Source: Stenotrophomonas maltophilia (lineage in GTDB: Bacteria; Pseudomonadota; Gammaproteobacteria; Xanthomonadales; Xanthomonadaceae). From it: a stretch of DNA of 64,000 nucleotides. The notes below the pieces were generated by a model. That model had not been told where the DNA came from. It saw only the letters and a list, made by a program, of their open reading frames with translations, and did no database searches. The stretch covers positions 895,501 through 959,500 of the forward strand of contig NZ_CP106759.1 in assembly GCF_025642255.1 (NCBI RefSeq). Direction: 5' to 3'. Shown here in pieces: positions 6,887 to 15,764 of this stretch (the stretch's first letter is position 1; every line of letters starts with the position of its first letter). Position numbers and translations under genes: made by a program.

Positions 6887-7324
6887 GTGCACCGCCCCCG
6901 ATTCCACCGCCGGTTCCAGGCCCTGGCATGGCTCGCCCTGCTGCTGGTGCTGCTTGCCCCGCTGGTGAGCCGCTGGGTGGCGCATGGCCGCGTGGCAGCG
7001 GCGGCGCCGGTGGCGGCGATGGATCATTCGCTGCATGCGCAGCACACGATGGAAGGCCATCACGACCATCATGCGATGGCGACGCCGCACGGTGAGGCCG
7101 CGAAGAATCCGCCCGCCGATCCACACGCCGACCATGAAATGGGCGTGGATTGCGATTACTGCCTGATCGCGGCGCGGTTGATCACCCTGCTGGTGGCGGC
7201 GTTCCTGCTGCTGGTGCCCTTGGCGCCGGTCTGCCGGGCGCGGCTGGGCGCTGTGCTGGCAGTGCCCGCGCGCCTGGCGGGAACCCTCGGGGCGCGGGGA
7301 CCACCGGCGGCATTGGCGGGCTGA
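6887..7324 (+). CDS. DUF2946-family small membrane protein
   Basis: 145 residues from a GTG start. A hydrophobic N-terminal segment (residues ~12-30) is followed by a His/Met-rich stretch near 45-65 (HSLHAQHTMEGHHDHHAM). Next comes the family hallmark D-C-x-x-C (GVDCDYCLIA near 86-95) and a second membrane helix near 98-115. DUF2946 proteins are commonly encoded next to metal-related TonB receptors. The His/Met run and the CxxC suggest binding of copper or another metal in the periplasm, which is inference. It precedes the TonB receptor on the same strand by 120 bases. Confidence 0.8.
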   Translation: MHRPRFHRRFQALAWLALLLVLLAPLVSRWVAHGRVAAAAPVAAMDHSLHAQHTMEGHHDHHAMATPHGEAAKNPPADPHADHEMGVDCDYCLIAARLITLLVAAFLLLVPLAPVCRARLGAVLAVPARLAGTLGARGPPAALAG

Positions 7325-7360
7325 GCCGCGCGCGCGGCCGTGCATTCCCTCTGATGGAAG

Positions 7361-7384
7361 CCGCCAGGCATGGCCTGGCGCTAC
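7361..7384. repeat. SMAG-like hairpin, inverted orientation
   Basis: GCCAGGC-ATG-GCCTGGC followed by GCTAC, which is GTAGC on the other strand. It is a variant SMAG unit placed between the DUF2946 gene and the TonB receptor, where it may modulate read-through. Confidence 0.6.
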
Positions 7385-7444
7385 CGCGTGCGCTTTCCTT
7401 CCTGCTGCCCCGCGGTGCGGGGTGGCATTGCATGCCGTGAAAAA

Positions 7445-9580
7445 ATGAAAAGACATCCGAAGCGCGTTGCCCTGCGTTGGGCGACGCTGCCGGCGCTGTG
7501 CGCCTGCGCCCTGCCTGTTGCACCTGCCCGTGCCGAAGCGGCGGGCCCGACCACCCTGGACACCGTACGCGTAGTCGATACCCGGCACGGTGCGCTGTCG
7601 GCCACCCCCGGCGCAGGTTCCGCGCTCGGCCTGAACGTGCTGCAGACACCTGCGGCGCTCACCGTGATCGACCGCGACCAGCTGGAGCAGCGCGGCGACA
7701 GCAACCTCAACGATGCGATCAGCCGCGCGGGTGCGATCAGCGCGATGCCGCATCCGGGCAACGGCCTCAGCGCGCTGTCCAGCCGGGGCTTCACTGATGG
7801 GGCGTCGGTGATGCGCCTGTACGATGGCCTGCGCCAGTACGGGGGCGTCGGCATCACGTTCCCGTTCGATACCTGGTCCATCGAGCGCATCGAAGTGCTG
7901 CGCGGGCCGGCCTCGGTGATCCACGGCGACGGTGCGATCGGCGGTGTGATCAACATCGTGCCGAAGAAGCCTTCGCGCGGTGCCGTCGAGAACGAGATCA
8001 GTGTGACGGTGGGCAGCGAGGACATCGCGCGCCTGGGCTTCGGCAGCGGTGGCGCGCTGACGCCCGAGCTGGCCTACCGGCTGGATGTGAGCGGCAACTA
8101 CAGCGGCGGCTGGGTGGACCGTGGCCGCAACAGTGACGCGACTTTCTCCGGGGCATTGCTGTGGCAGCCGCGTACCGACCTGCAGCTGACGCTCACCCAT
8201 GGGCAGGGCTACCAGCAGCCGATGCGCTACTTCGGCACGCCGCTGGTGGATGGCCGACAGTTGGACGCACTGCGCCACCGCAACTACAACGTGGAAGACA
8301 GTGACATCCGATTCCGTGACCGCTGGACGCAGCTCGATGCGCTGTGGACGCCGAACGCGAAGATGGAGTGGCGCACCCGCGTCTACCAGATCGACAGCCA
8401 GCGCGATTGGCGCAACGCCGAGGCCTATGTCTACAACCCGCGCACTGGCCTGATTGACCGCTCGGGCAACACCCAGATCACCCACAACCAGGACCAGACC
8501 GGGCTGACCTCGACGCTGCGCGTGCAGGGTGAGGTGGGCGGTCTTGCCAACAGTTTCGCGCTGGGGATGGATGCCAACCGTGCGCATTTCAAGCACACCA
8601 ACAATACCTATGCCGGCAGTTCCGGTCCGGTCGATCCGTTCCATCCGGTGCCGGGGCAGTTTGCCAGCGATGCGCCGAACCTGCCGCGCTACCGCAACAG
8701 TGCCGAGCAGTACGCTCTGTTCGTGGAAGACCGGCTGGCCCTGAACGAGCGCTGGTCGGTACTGGGCGGGCTGCGCCACGACCGCGCGCGCATCGATCGT
8801 ACCGATCTGATCAGCGGCCAGAAGGCATTCTCGAAGACCTACAGCAGCACCGGCTGGCGAGCAGGTACGGTATTCGCGCTGCAGCCGACGCTGAGCCTGT
8901 ACGCGCAGTATTCGCAGGCGGCCGACCCGGTCAGCGGCCTGTTGATGATCAGCCCGGCCAACGGTGCCTTCGACCTGGCCAAGGGGCGTCAGGTCGAAGT
9001 CGGCCTGAAGCAGGCCTTCGACGGTGGCGAGTGGACGCTGGCGGCGTACCGGATCCGCAAGACCGGGCTGCTCAGCCGTGATCCGCTGCTCCCGGATCGT
9101 CGGGTGCAGGTGGGCGCGCAGACTTCGCGCGGAATCGAGGCGTCCTTGAACTGGAATTTCGCGCCGCAATGGACGCTCGATGCCAACGCGACGGTTCTGA
9201 AGGCCGAGTTCGAGGACTTCCTGGAAGCCACCGGTTCGCCGGCTGTGCTGGTCTCGCGCGATGGCAATGTGCCGCCGAACGTGGCAGAGCGGCTGGCCAA
9301 TGTATGGGTGAGCTGGCAGTTCCTGCCCGACTGGAGCGCGGCCGCAGGTGTGCGTTACGTCGGCAAGCGTTACGCCGACAACGCCAACACCCTGGAGCTG
9401 CCGGGCTACAGCACCACCGATCTGGCGCTGACCTGGCAGGCGGCACCGCGCACGCGGGTGACAGCCCGTGTGTTCAACGTGTTCGACAAGGCGTACTACG
9501 CCACGGCGTACTACACCAGCACGCAGTGGCTGCTGGGTGCGGACCGCCGCGTCGAGTTCACCCTCGATCACCGCTTCTGA
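7445..9580 (+). CDS. TonB-dependent receptor (siderophore-type)
   Basis: The ATG at 7445 is chosen over an in-frame upstream ATG at 7370. It gives a good signal peptide (MKRHPKRVALRWATLPALCACALPVAPARAEA), while the earlier start would run through a repeat hairpin. The 711-residue mature-type receptor has a TonB-box-like TLDTVRVVD, a plug domain (QTPAALTVIDRDQL, then SSRGF, then IERIEVLRGPASVIHGDGAIGGVINIVPKKP), and a 22-strand type barrel ending in an aromatic residue (DHRF). The plug motifs are those of the siderophore-receptor subfamily. It lies between a DUF2946 protein and a PepSY protein, a common metal-uptake grouping in Xanthomonadaceae. The ligand cannot be told from sequence. Confidence 0.92.
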   Translation: MKRHPKRVALRWATLPALCACALPVAPARAEAAGPTTLDTVRVVDTRHGALSATPGAGSALGLNVLQTPAALTVIDRDQLEQRGDSNLNDAISRAGAISAMPHPGNGLSALSSRGFTDGASVMRLYDGLRQYGGVGITFPFDTWSIERIEVLRGPASVIHGDGAIGGVINIVPKKPSRGAVENEISVTVGSEDIARLGFGSGGALTPELAYRLDVSGNYSGGWVDRGRNSDATFSGALLWQPRTDLQLTLTHGQGYQQPMRYFGTPLVDGRQLDALRHRNYNVEDSDIRFRDRWTQLDALWTPNAKMEWRTRVYQIDSQRDWRNAEAYVYNPRTGLIDRSGNTQITHNQDQTGLTSTLRVQGEVGGLANSFALGMDANRAHFKHTNNTYAGSSGPVDPFHPVPGQFASDAPNLPRYRNSAEQYALFVEDRLALNERWSVLGGLRHDRARIDRTDLISGQKAFSKTYSSTGWRAGTVFALQPTLSLYAQYSQAADPVSGLLMISPANGAFDLAKGRQVEVGLKQAFDGGEWTLAAYRIRKTGLLSRDPLLPDRRVQVGAQTSRGIEASLNWNFAPQWTLDANATVLKAEFEDFLEATGSPAVLVSRDGNVPPNVAERLANVWVSWQFLPDWSAAAGVRYVGKRYADNANTLELPGYSTTDLALTWQAAPRTRVTARVFNVFDKAYYATAYYTSTQWLLGADRRVEFTLDHRF

Positions 9581-9591
9581 GGACGCACGCC

Positions 9592-11097
9592 ATGTCGCTG
9601 CGATCCACTGCCAAGCGCTGGACCTACCTGGTGCACCGTTGGCTGGGCATCGGCGGATGCCTGCTGATGCTGCTGTGGTTCGTCAGCGGCATGGTGATGC
9701 TGTTCGTCGGCTACCCGAAGCTGACGCCCGGCGAGCGGCTGGCGGCGTTGCCGGTGCTGGGAGACGCGCATGGGCTGCTTGGACTGTCGGCGTTGCCAGC
9801 GGCCGTGCAGGCTGAGCCGGAAAGCGTGGCGCTGACCACGCTGCGCGGCGAGCCCGCCTATGTGGTGCGTAGTGGCAGCCACGTGGGAGCCTGGTCGGCG
9901 CGTACCGGGCAGGTCCTGCTGCCGGTATCGGCACAGCGCGCCGAAGCTTCGGCGGCGCAGTTTGCCGGCGGCCCGGCATTCGTGGGTGCGATGCGCGTGG
10001 ATGAGGACCGCTGGACGCATTCGCGTGCGCTGGATGCGCATCGGCCGCTGTACCGGGTCGAGGTGGGCGGTGCGCGGCCGGGTGACCTGTATGTGTCTTC
10101 GCGCACCGGCGAGGTGGTGCTGGATGCACCGCATGTGCAGCAGCGCTGGAACTATGTGGGCGCTTGGCTGCACTGGCTGTACTTCCTGCGCATGCAGTCG
10201 GTGGACCCGGTGTGGACGTGGGTGGTGATCGTGCTGTCAGCACTGTGCACGGTGGCGGCGGTGAGCGGCATCGTGGTGGGGGTGTGGCGCTGGCGCTTCG
10301 CTGGCCACTATCGTTCCGGTGCGAAGACGCCGTACGTCGAGCCGTGGATGCGCTGGCATCATCTGATCGGTCTGGCGGCTGCGGCGTTCGTGTTCACCTG
10401 GATCTTCAGCGGGCTGATGTCGATGAATCCGCTGGGCGTATTCAGCAGTACGCGCGCGGCGATCAACACGGCGCAGTATCGCGGCGATGCGGTGGCAGTG
10501 AACGGCGCACTGGGCGAACCAGCAGCGCTGCTGGCTGCGGCCCATGATGGGCTGTTCATGCCGGTGGAGATCCAGTGGCGGCGCATCGGCGGTGAGCTGT
10601 TCGCGCTGTTGCTGGACGGGCAGGGCGATACGCGCATCGTATCCGCAGACGAAGGGCATCTCCGGATGATGCAGCTGCTGCCGGTGGCATGGCTGCAGCA
10701 GAAGGCGCAGGCGATGTCTGCCGCACCGATGCATCGGTTCGCGCTGCTGCATGCAGCGGATGCCTATTTCTATCCACGTGCGCCGGAGGCGATGAACGGC
10801 GCGGCGGTGCGCCGCTTCCCGGTGGCGGTGGCGGACTTCGGTGATGCCGAGGCGACGCGCGTCTACTTCGATCTGGCCAGCGGCGATCCACTGCTGACCC
10901 TGGGGCATCGTGAGCGTGTCGGGCGCTGGCTGTTCTACTTCCTGCACAGCTGGGACCTGTCGGCGATGCTGCGGCAGGAGACGGCCCGGCTGGGCGTGCT
11001 GCTGCTGTTGAGCACCGCCGGCACCGCGCTGTGCGCGACGGCTACGGTGATCGGTTATCGACGATTGCGGATGAAGGTCCGGCGTCGGCGCCGTTGA
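9592..11097 (+). CDS. PepSY-associated TM-helix protein, probable iron/metal reductase partner
   Basis: The ATG at 9592 lies 11 bases after the TonB receptor stop, although the frame is open much further back. The 501-residue inner-membrane protein has an N-terminal helix (HRWLGIGGCLLMLLWFVSGMVMLF near 17-40), a large periplasmic PepSY part, a helix pair near 205-230, another near 258-275 (HHLIGLAAAAFVFTWIFSGLMSMNP), and a C-terminal helix. Conserved HRWLG and RWHHL histidines are typical of the PepSY_TM family. These proteins usually accompany siderophore receptors and are thought to help reduce or release the metal. The spacing implies one transcript with the receptor. Confidence 0.85.
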   Translation: MSLRSTAKRWTYLVHRWLGIGGCLLMLLWFVSGMVMLFVGYPKLTPGERLAALPVLGDAHGLLGLSALPAAVQAEPESVALTTLRGEPAYVVRSGSHVGAWSARTGQVLLPVSAQRAEASAAQFAGGPAFVGAMRVDEDRWTHSRALDAHRPLYRVEVGGARPGDLYVSSRTGEVVLDAPHVQQRWNYVGAWLHWLYFLRMQSVDPVWTWVVIVLSALCTVAAVSGIVVGVWRWRFAGHYRSGAKTPYVEPWMRWHHLIGLAAAAFVFTWIFSGLMSMNPLGVFSSTRAAINTAQYRGDAVAVNGALGEPAALLAAAHDGLFMPVEIQWRRIGGELFALLLDGQGDTRIVSADEGHLRMMQLLPVAWLQQKAQAMSAAPMHRFALLHAADAYFYPRAPEAMNGAAVRRFPVAVADFGDAEATRVYFDLASGDPLLTLGHRERVGRWLFYFLHSWDLSAMLRQETARLGVLLLLSTAGTALCATATVIGYRRLRMKVRRRRR

Positions 11098-11106
11098 TGC
11101 CGCGCG

Positions 11107-12240
11107 CTACACCCGCAGCCAGCGCGTGGACACCGCCACCAGCAGCAGCGCGATGGCCACACCGATGAATGCAGCGATCAGGCCGAAATGATTGGCGGCG
11201 AAGCCGATGAGTGCCGGGCCGGCAAGAATGCCGGCAAAGCCCAGCGTGGACACGGCGGTGATCGCCAGCGCGCCGGGCATGCGGGTCTGGTGGCCGGCCA
11301 GCGAGAACAGCGCCGGCGCGATGTTGGCGCAGCCGAGGCCGACCAGCACATAACCGGCCAGTGAGACCTGCCAGGGCGTGACAAGCGTCAGCACCAGCAC
11401 GCCACTGGCCGCGAGCAGGCCACCGAACACGATGGCGCGTTCGCGTCCCACCCGCGCCACCAGTGCATCGCCGAGCAGGCGGGCCACGGTCATGGTCAGG
11501 GTGAAGATCACATAGCCGATGCCAGCCATGCGCGCATCGACGCTGCGCACGTCACTGAGAAAGACCGCGCTCCAGTCCAGCATCGCGCCTTCGCCGAGGA
11601 ACGCGACGAAGGCCAGCACGCCGATGAACAGCACGATGCCGTGCGGCATGGCCAGCATCGGCGTGTCCTGCGGCATGCGCTCGCGGTGCCAGTACGACGC
11701 CGACAGCAGCATCGCCAGCAGCATCGCGGCCACGCCGATCAGCACCGATGCCAGCGGTGGCAGCTGCAGGGACAGCAGCACGGTCATCATTGCCGCGCCC
11801 AGGAAGCCGCCGATGCTGAAGAAGGCGTGGAAGCCGGACATCATCACACGTCGCGCTTCGCGCTCGACCGCCACGGCCTGCACGTTCATCGTGCAGTCCA
11901 TCGCGCCTACCGCGGCACCGAACACGAACAGCACCAGGCCCAGCAGCCACGCTGAACCGGCCAGGGCCAGGCCCGGCACGGTGAGGCAGATCAACAGCGT
12001 ACTGGCCACCATCACCCGGCGGCAGCCCAGCCGCGCGGCCAGAACGCCCGCCACTGGCATCGCCAGCAGCGAACCGGCACCCAGGCAGAGCAGCACCAGG
12101 CCGAGCGTGGCGTCGTTGAGGTCCGCGCGTGCCTTGGCGAACGGTACCAGCGTCGCCCACAGTGCCGTGGCGAAACCGGGAATGAAGAATGCAGCGCGGG
12201 TCGCGTGCTGTTCGGCACGCGCGCGGTAGGCAACGGACAT
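11107..12240 (-). CDS. MFS transporter (YbjJ/FucP-like)
   Basis: 377 residues with about 12 membrane helices. The start at 12240 (MSVAYRARAEQHATRAAFFIPG) is preferred to earlier in-frame ATGs because it lies 11 bases after the stop of the DeoR-type gene and begins just before the first helix. The first half has the loop-2/3 MFS pattern GVLAARLGCRRVMV near 87-100. NVQAVAVER and GFHAFFSIGGFLGA in the middle resemble the YbjJ and sugar-porter groups. The substrate is unknown; linkage to a DeoR regulator suggests a sugar or sugar derivative. It ends 9 bases from the stop of the convergent PepSY gene. Confidence 0.85.
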   Translation of the reverse strand: MSVAYRARAEQHATRAAFFIPGFATALWATLVPFAKARADLNDATLGLVLLCLGAGSLLAMPVAGVLAARLGCRRVMVASTLLICLTVPGLALAGSAWLLGLVLFVFGAAVGAMDCTMNVQAVAVEREARRVMMSGFHAFFSIGGFLGAAMMTVLLSLQLPPLASVLIGVAAMLLAMLLSASYWHRERMPQDTPMLAMPHGIVLFIGVLAFVAFLGEGAMLDWSAVFLSDVRSVDARMAGIGYVIFTLTMTVARLLGDALVARVGRERAIVFGGLLAASGVLVLTLVTPWQVSLAGYVLVGLGCANIAPALFSLAGHQTRMPGALAITAVSTLGFAGILAGPALIGFAANHFGLIAAFIGVAIALLLVAVSTRWLRV

Positions 12241-12251
12241 GGGCGGTTCGG

Positions 12252-13028
12252 TCAGGGCGGGGTGGGGTGCACCGCAATACCGGCAGCGAGGAAGCGCGCT
12301 GCCAGTGCGGGCGGGGCTGATGTGGTCAGCACCAGGTCGTCGATCTCGTCGAGGCCGGCGATCTGCCAGTGGCCACGGGCACCGAGTTTTTCGGTGGTGG
12401 CGGCGACAATGACGCGGCTGCTGCAGGCCACCATGGCGCGCTTCAAGGTGGCTTCTTCGGCATCCATCGCCCACACACCCGTGTCGCCGTCCACCGCGCA
12501 CGGGCCGGGCAGGTACACGTCGGCGCGCAGGCGCTGCACCTGGGCCAGTGCTTCAGCACCGACCGCCCCGCCGCCGCTGGCCAGGCGGCCGCCGATCAGC
12601 TGCACGGAAGTGCCTTCATGCACGCTGGCGGCGGTGGCGATCTGCGGCGCGTTGGTAATCACCGTCAGTGCCAGTTCGGGCGGCAACTGCTGGGCGATGG
12701 CCAGGTTGGTCGAACCGGCATCGAGCAGCACCACCTGGCCAGGTTGCAGCAGGGCACAGACGCGCGCGGCCAGTTCGGCCTTGTCGCCACGATCGCGGGT
12801 CAGGCGCTCGCGCAGCGGGCGCTCCTTCGGCGGCGGCAGCACGGCGCCGCCGTACACGCGCTGGCACAGGCCTTGGGCGGCCAGTTCACGCAGGTCGCGG
12901 CGGATCGAATCTTCGGAGACGGCATAGCGGCGCGCCAGTTCCGCAGCGATCACGCGGCCCTGCTGGCGCAGTTCTTCGAGGATCTGCCGGGTACGTTCGG
13001 CGGGGAGGGGGCTGGAATCGGCGTTCAT
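12252..13028 (-). CDS. DeoR-family transcriptional regulator
   Basis: 258 residues. The N-terminal DeoR winged helix is clear: ERTRQILEELRQQGRV, then AAELARRYAVSEDSIRRDLRELA, then GLCQRVYGGAV. The C-terminal effector domain (from ~75) has the DeoR sugar-phosphate sensor pattern LLDAGSTNLAIAQQLP and TNAPQIA, and ends near GAVGAEALAQVQRLRADVYLPG. Such repressors usually release DNA on binding a phosphorylated sugar. It is encoded first in a two-gene unit with the MFS transporter. Four phased TGCA sites just upstream are a likely autoregulatory operator. Confidence 0.92.
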   Translation of the reverse strand: MNADSSPLPAERTRQILEELRQQGRVIAAELARRYAVSEDSIRRDLRELAAQGLCQRVYGGAVLPPPKERPLRERLTRDRGDKAELAARVCALLQPGQVVLLDAGSTNLAIAQQLPPELALTVITNAPQIATAASVHEGTSVQLIGGRLASGGGAVGAEALAQVQRLRADVYLPGPCAVDGDTGVWAMDAEEATLKRAMVACSSRVIVAATTEKLGARGHWQIAGLDEIDDLVLTTSAPPALAARFLAAGIAVHPTPP

Positions 13029-13038
13029 GGGGTAAGTG

Positions 13039-13072
13039 TGCATATTCGTGCATGAACATGCAACAGCATGCA
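13039..13072 (-). promoter_or_regulatory. Candidate DeoR operator: four TGCA sites in phase
   Basis: TGCA occurs at 13039, 13049, 13059 and 13069, exactly 10 bp apart, 11 to 44 bases upstream of the deoR-type start. All copies would lie on one face of the helix, as expected for a multimeric DeoR-type repressor on direct or inverted repeats. The middle pair reads TGCATGAACATGCA, an imperfect palindrome. Confidence 0.5.
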
Positions 13073-13167
13073 TTCGGGTCGACGCACGGGAGCCCCTTCT
13101 CCCGGACGGCCCTGGAAAAGTGCGAGGTACGAGGCTTGGCCGGGCGAGCGCCGGCTCTGCAGGTTCA

Positions 13168-13842
13168 TCACGCCGCGTAGGCGACCCAGCCCTTGAAGGT
13201 GAATCCGGCGTAGAACAGCTCGATGTCCTTGAAGCCTGCCTCCTGCAGCACCTCCACCTCCTGTTCAGGTGACAGCAGCGGCAGGCGCTCGGCGATGGCG
13301 GTGATCGCGCGCTGTGCATCCGCACGGGCAATGCCGGAGGCCTCGCCGAAGGCCGCGTAGCGCCTCAACCAGCGCAGCTTCGCCTCCGGCTCCTGCGGGA
13401 CGCTGTGGTGGGCCACCACCAATGGCGCGCCCGGACGCAGCCGCCTGCGCAGTTCGCGCAGGGTATGCCGGCGCTGGTCGATATCGAGGAAGTGCAGGGT
13501 CAGCAGGCAGCTGGCGCCATCGAAGATCGTGGCCGGGGCATCCTCGATGTAGCCCTCCAGCAGCTCCACGTGGTTCATCCGTGTGTCGAGCGTTTCGCGG
13601 GCCAGCGCCAGCATCGGGCCGGCCGGATCGACTCCGAGCATGCGCCAGTGCGGGTGGGCGTCAGCGAAGGCCTTCAGCTCGAGGCCGCCACCGGCGCCGA
13701 GCACCAGCACGTGGCCGTGCTCGGGCACGTGCTCGGCCAGCAGCAGGTGGGCCATCTGTTGCAGACCGAGGAATCCAGGTACCTGCCGCAGCGGTCCCTC
13801 GTGATAGCGGGCCGCAGCCTGGGGATCGGAGAACGAAGGCAT
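13168..13842 (-). CDS. Class I SAM-dependent methyltransferase
   Basis: 224 residues. The SAM-binding motif I is VLVLGAGGGLELKAF near 46-60, followed by the acidic end of strand 2, MLGVDPAGPM near 68-77. Motif IV is seen as ASCLLTLHFLD near 108-118 and LRPGAPLVVAHH near 135-146. The C-terminal part has the substrate-cap helix LPLLSPEQEVEVLQEAGF typical of small-molecule methyltransferases related to UbiE/TehB-like proteins. Its substrate is unknown. It is transcribed alone, with no neighbours that suggest a pathway. Confidence 0.88.
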   Translation of the reverse strand: MPSFSDPQAAARYHEGPLRQVPGFLGLQQMAHLLLAEHVPEHGHVLVLGAGGGLELKAFADAHPHWRMLGVDPAGPMLALARETLDTRMNHVELLEGYIEDAPATIFDGASCLLTLHFLDIDQRRHTLRELRRRLRPGAPLVVAHHSVPQEPEAKLRWLRRYAAFGEASGIARADAQRAITAIAERLPLLSPEQEVEVLQEAGFKDIELFYAGFTFKGWVAYAA

Positions 13843-14040
13843 CCGGAGGCGACCTGCAGCAGGAGGGGAATTGTCACTGTAGCGCAGGCGTCAAGAGGTG
13901 CCGCCCAGTCCGCGATGCGGCTGCGGCGTGGTGCGCGCGCAGGGCTTCGCCGCCTGTCATCGTGGTGTCGTCGATGCCTCACGCCGGCTATGCAGGCCAG
14001 CGTCCACGCTTGATCGTCCCCGCCCCCACGGAGACCGACC

Positions 14041-14214
14041 ATGTGGCTGCTTGATCATCTCTGGACTGCACGCCGGCCCGCGCCTCCGCCGCGCCCCGTT
14101 CAAGCAGAGTCCGCGCCACGCCGGCCCTGGCGCAAACGCCCCGCGCGGGCCGGCCGCAGCGGCATGGCGCCCTGGCAGAAGGTCACCGCGCCGACACGCC
14201 GTACCCGGCACTAG
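14041..14214 (+). CDS. Small Arg/Pro-rich hypothetical protein, 57 aa
   Basis: An ATG with a ribosome site (GGAGA, 7 bases upstream) opens 57 codons ending in TAG at 14212. The product begins MWLLDHLWTARR, then is rich in Pro, Arg and Ala, and is strongly basic. No family is recognised and there is no signal peptide. The stop overlaps the end of the convergent GFA gene by 4 bases. Support is only the ribosome site and the otherwise empty 370-base gap, so it could be a chance frame. Confidence 0.35.
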   Translation: MWLLDHLWTARRPAPPPRPVQAESAPRRPWRKRPARAGRSGMAPWQKVTAPTRRTRH

Positions 14215-14615
14215 GCCGGGCGGTCGGCCGGATGGTTCACGCCATCGCTGACCGGGATCACGCCCAGCGCGAAGGGATCGATGCCCTCCAGGCAGGCGAC
14301 GTTGTAGCCGTACTGGTCGGGGTTCGAACGCCGACGGTGGTGGGTGTAGATGCCGCACACATCGCAGAAGTAGTGCTCGGCCACATGCGTGTTGAACTGG
14401 TACAGCCGCAGATGGTCCCGCCCTCGCACCACCTGCAGCCCTGCGAGGGCGACGCTGGCGGCGATGGCGCCGCGGCGGCGGCACATCGAACAGTCGCAGC
14501 GGCGCGGGTCGACGATGCCGTCCGGCAGGTCCAGCAGCAGTTCGACCGTACCGCAATGACAGCGGGCGCTGTGCTGGGGTTGGACCGCAACACCGGCCAC
14601 GGAGGTAATGCCCAT
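14211..14615 (-). CDS. GFA-family (CENP-V/GFA domain) zinc protein
   Basis: A 134-residue single-domain protein of the glutathione-dependent formaldehyde-activating enzyme fold. Zinc ligands are visible as ARCHCGTVEL near 18-27, CDCSMCRRRG near 40-49, and YFCDVCGIYTHH near 82-93. This Cys pattern defines the family. Most members have unknown substrates; some bind S-hydroxymethylglutathione. The ATG at 14615 is preceded by CAGGAGC. It is a single-gene unit. Confidence 0.9.
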   Translation of the reverse strand: MGITSVAGVAVQPQHSARCHCGTVELLLDLPDGIVDPRRCDCSMCRRRGAIAASVALAGLQVVRGRDHLRLYQFNTHVAEHYFCDVCGIYTHHRRRSNPDQYGYNVACLEGIDPFALGVIPVSDGVNHPADRPA

Positions 14616-14753
14616 CGATGCTCCTGGAAGAGGGAACGGTATGTGGAAAACGGCGTTGCAGACGGTGCACCCAGCAGCCTGAACGGGCCGTAGATGCCAG
14701 GGCGAACCCGCTTGTGGCTAACTATGCGCCCCCGGGACCACGACAGGACGCCA

Positions 14754-15764
14754 GTGAAAGCCGCAGGACGTTGGATGACAGGAAGTGTGATGGCACTGCT
14801 GGCACTGTGGGTGGCTGGCCTGCTGCTCTATCAGCTGCCGGGGCCGGGCTGGCTGGCGTCGGCCGTGGCGGTACTGTGGGTGCTGTCCGCCCTGTGGGCG
14901 TCCTGGCGGGTTGCCCGTGGCCATGGCACGCGACGGCTCGGCATGGCCTTCGGCGTGGCGCTGGCCCTGGCGCTGGGGTGGTGGATGCTGCTGACCCCGC
15001 GCCAGGATCGCGTCTGGGCCGATGACGTAGCGCAACGCCTGCACGTGGTCTCCTTCGATGGGCGGCATGTGGTGCTGGACAACGTGCGCGATTTCACCTG
15101 GCGCAGCGAAACCGACTATGACGCGCGCTGGGTGCGCCGCACGTACGACCTGGACCAGCTGCGTTCGGCCGACCTGGTGCTTTCGTACTGGATGGGGCCG
15201 GCGATCGCCCACACGCTGATCTCGTTCGGCTTCGACGATGGCCGCCATGTCGTGTTCTCGCTGGAGATCCGCAAGGAACGCGGGGAATCGTTCTCGGCAC
15301 TGGGGGGATTCTTCCGCAAGTTCGAGATGACCCTGGTGGCCTCCGAAGAGACCGACATCATCCGCACGCGTACCAACGCGCGTGGCGAGGATGTCTATCT
15401 GTACCGCCTGCATGGCATGGACCGCGCACAGTTGAAGGAACTGTTCGCTGCCTACATCGCGCAGGCACGCGAGCTGGATGCAAAGCCCGGCTTCTACAAC
15501 ACGCTGACCAGCAACTGCACCACCATCGTCTTCGATCTGGCCAGGCATATCGCGCCGCGGTTGCCGCTGGACTACCGCCTGCTGCTGTCCGGCTATCTGG
15601 CCGAGTACGCGCAGGAGGTCGGGGCATTGACGCCGGGGGTGCCGTACGCAGTGCTGCATGCCAAGGGCCGGATCACCCAGCGCGCGCTGGACCTGGGTGA
15701 CGGCGGCAACTTTTCCACCGTGATCCGCCAGGGCGTGCCCGGCACCGAGCAGGACCCGCAGTGA
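14754..15764 (+). CDS. DUF4105 domain membrane protein
   Basis: The start is uncertain. GTG 14754 follows ACAGGACGCC and ATG 14775 follows AGGACGTTGG; both precede the first membrane helix. The protein has three N-terminal helices (MALLALWVAGLLLYQLPG, then WLASAVAVLWVLSALW, then MAFGVALALALGWWML). A periplasmic DUF4105 domain follows, with the conserved FTWRSETDYDARW near the start, SFGFDDGRHVVFSLEIRKE in the middle, and the family signature FYNTLTSNCTT near residues 245-255, whose Cys suggests a papain-like or NlpC-type fold (inference). TGATG overlap with the next gene, a lipoprotein hydrolase, implies joint function at the cell envelope. Confidence 0.82.
   Translation: MKAAGRWMTGSVMALLALWVAGLLLYQLPGPGWLASAVAVLWVLSALWASWRVARGHGTRRLGMAFGVALALALGWWMLLTPRQDRVWADDVAQRLHVVSFDGRHVVLDNVRDFTWRSETDYDARWVRRTYDLDQLRSADLVLSYWMGPAIAHTLISFGFDDGRHVVFSLEIRKERGESFSALGGFFRKFEMTLVASEETDIIRTRTNARGEDVYLYRLHGMDRAQLKELFAAYIAQARELDAKPGFYNTLTSNCTTIVFDLARHIAPRLPLDYRLLLSGYLAEYAQEVGALTPGVPYAVLHAKGRITQRALDLGDGGNFSTVIRQGVPGTEQDPQ

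Noticed and set aside
6818..9571. Very long minus-strand open frame (about 917 codons) opposite the TonB receptor.
   Set aside because: It is antisense to a clear TonB receptor with signal peptide and plug motifs, and the high GC leaves few stops. The translation is low-complexity with no domain-like pattern.
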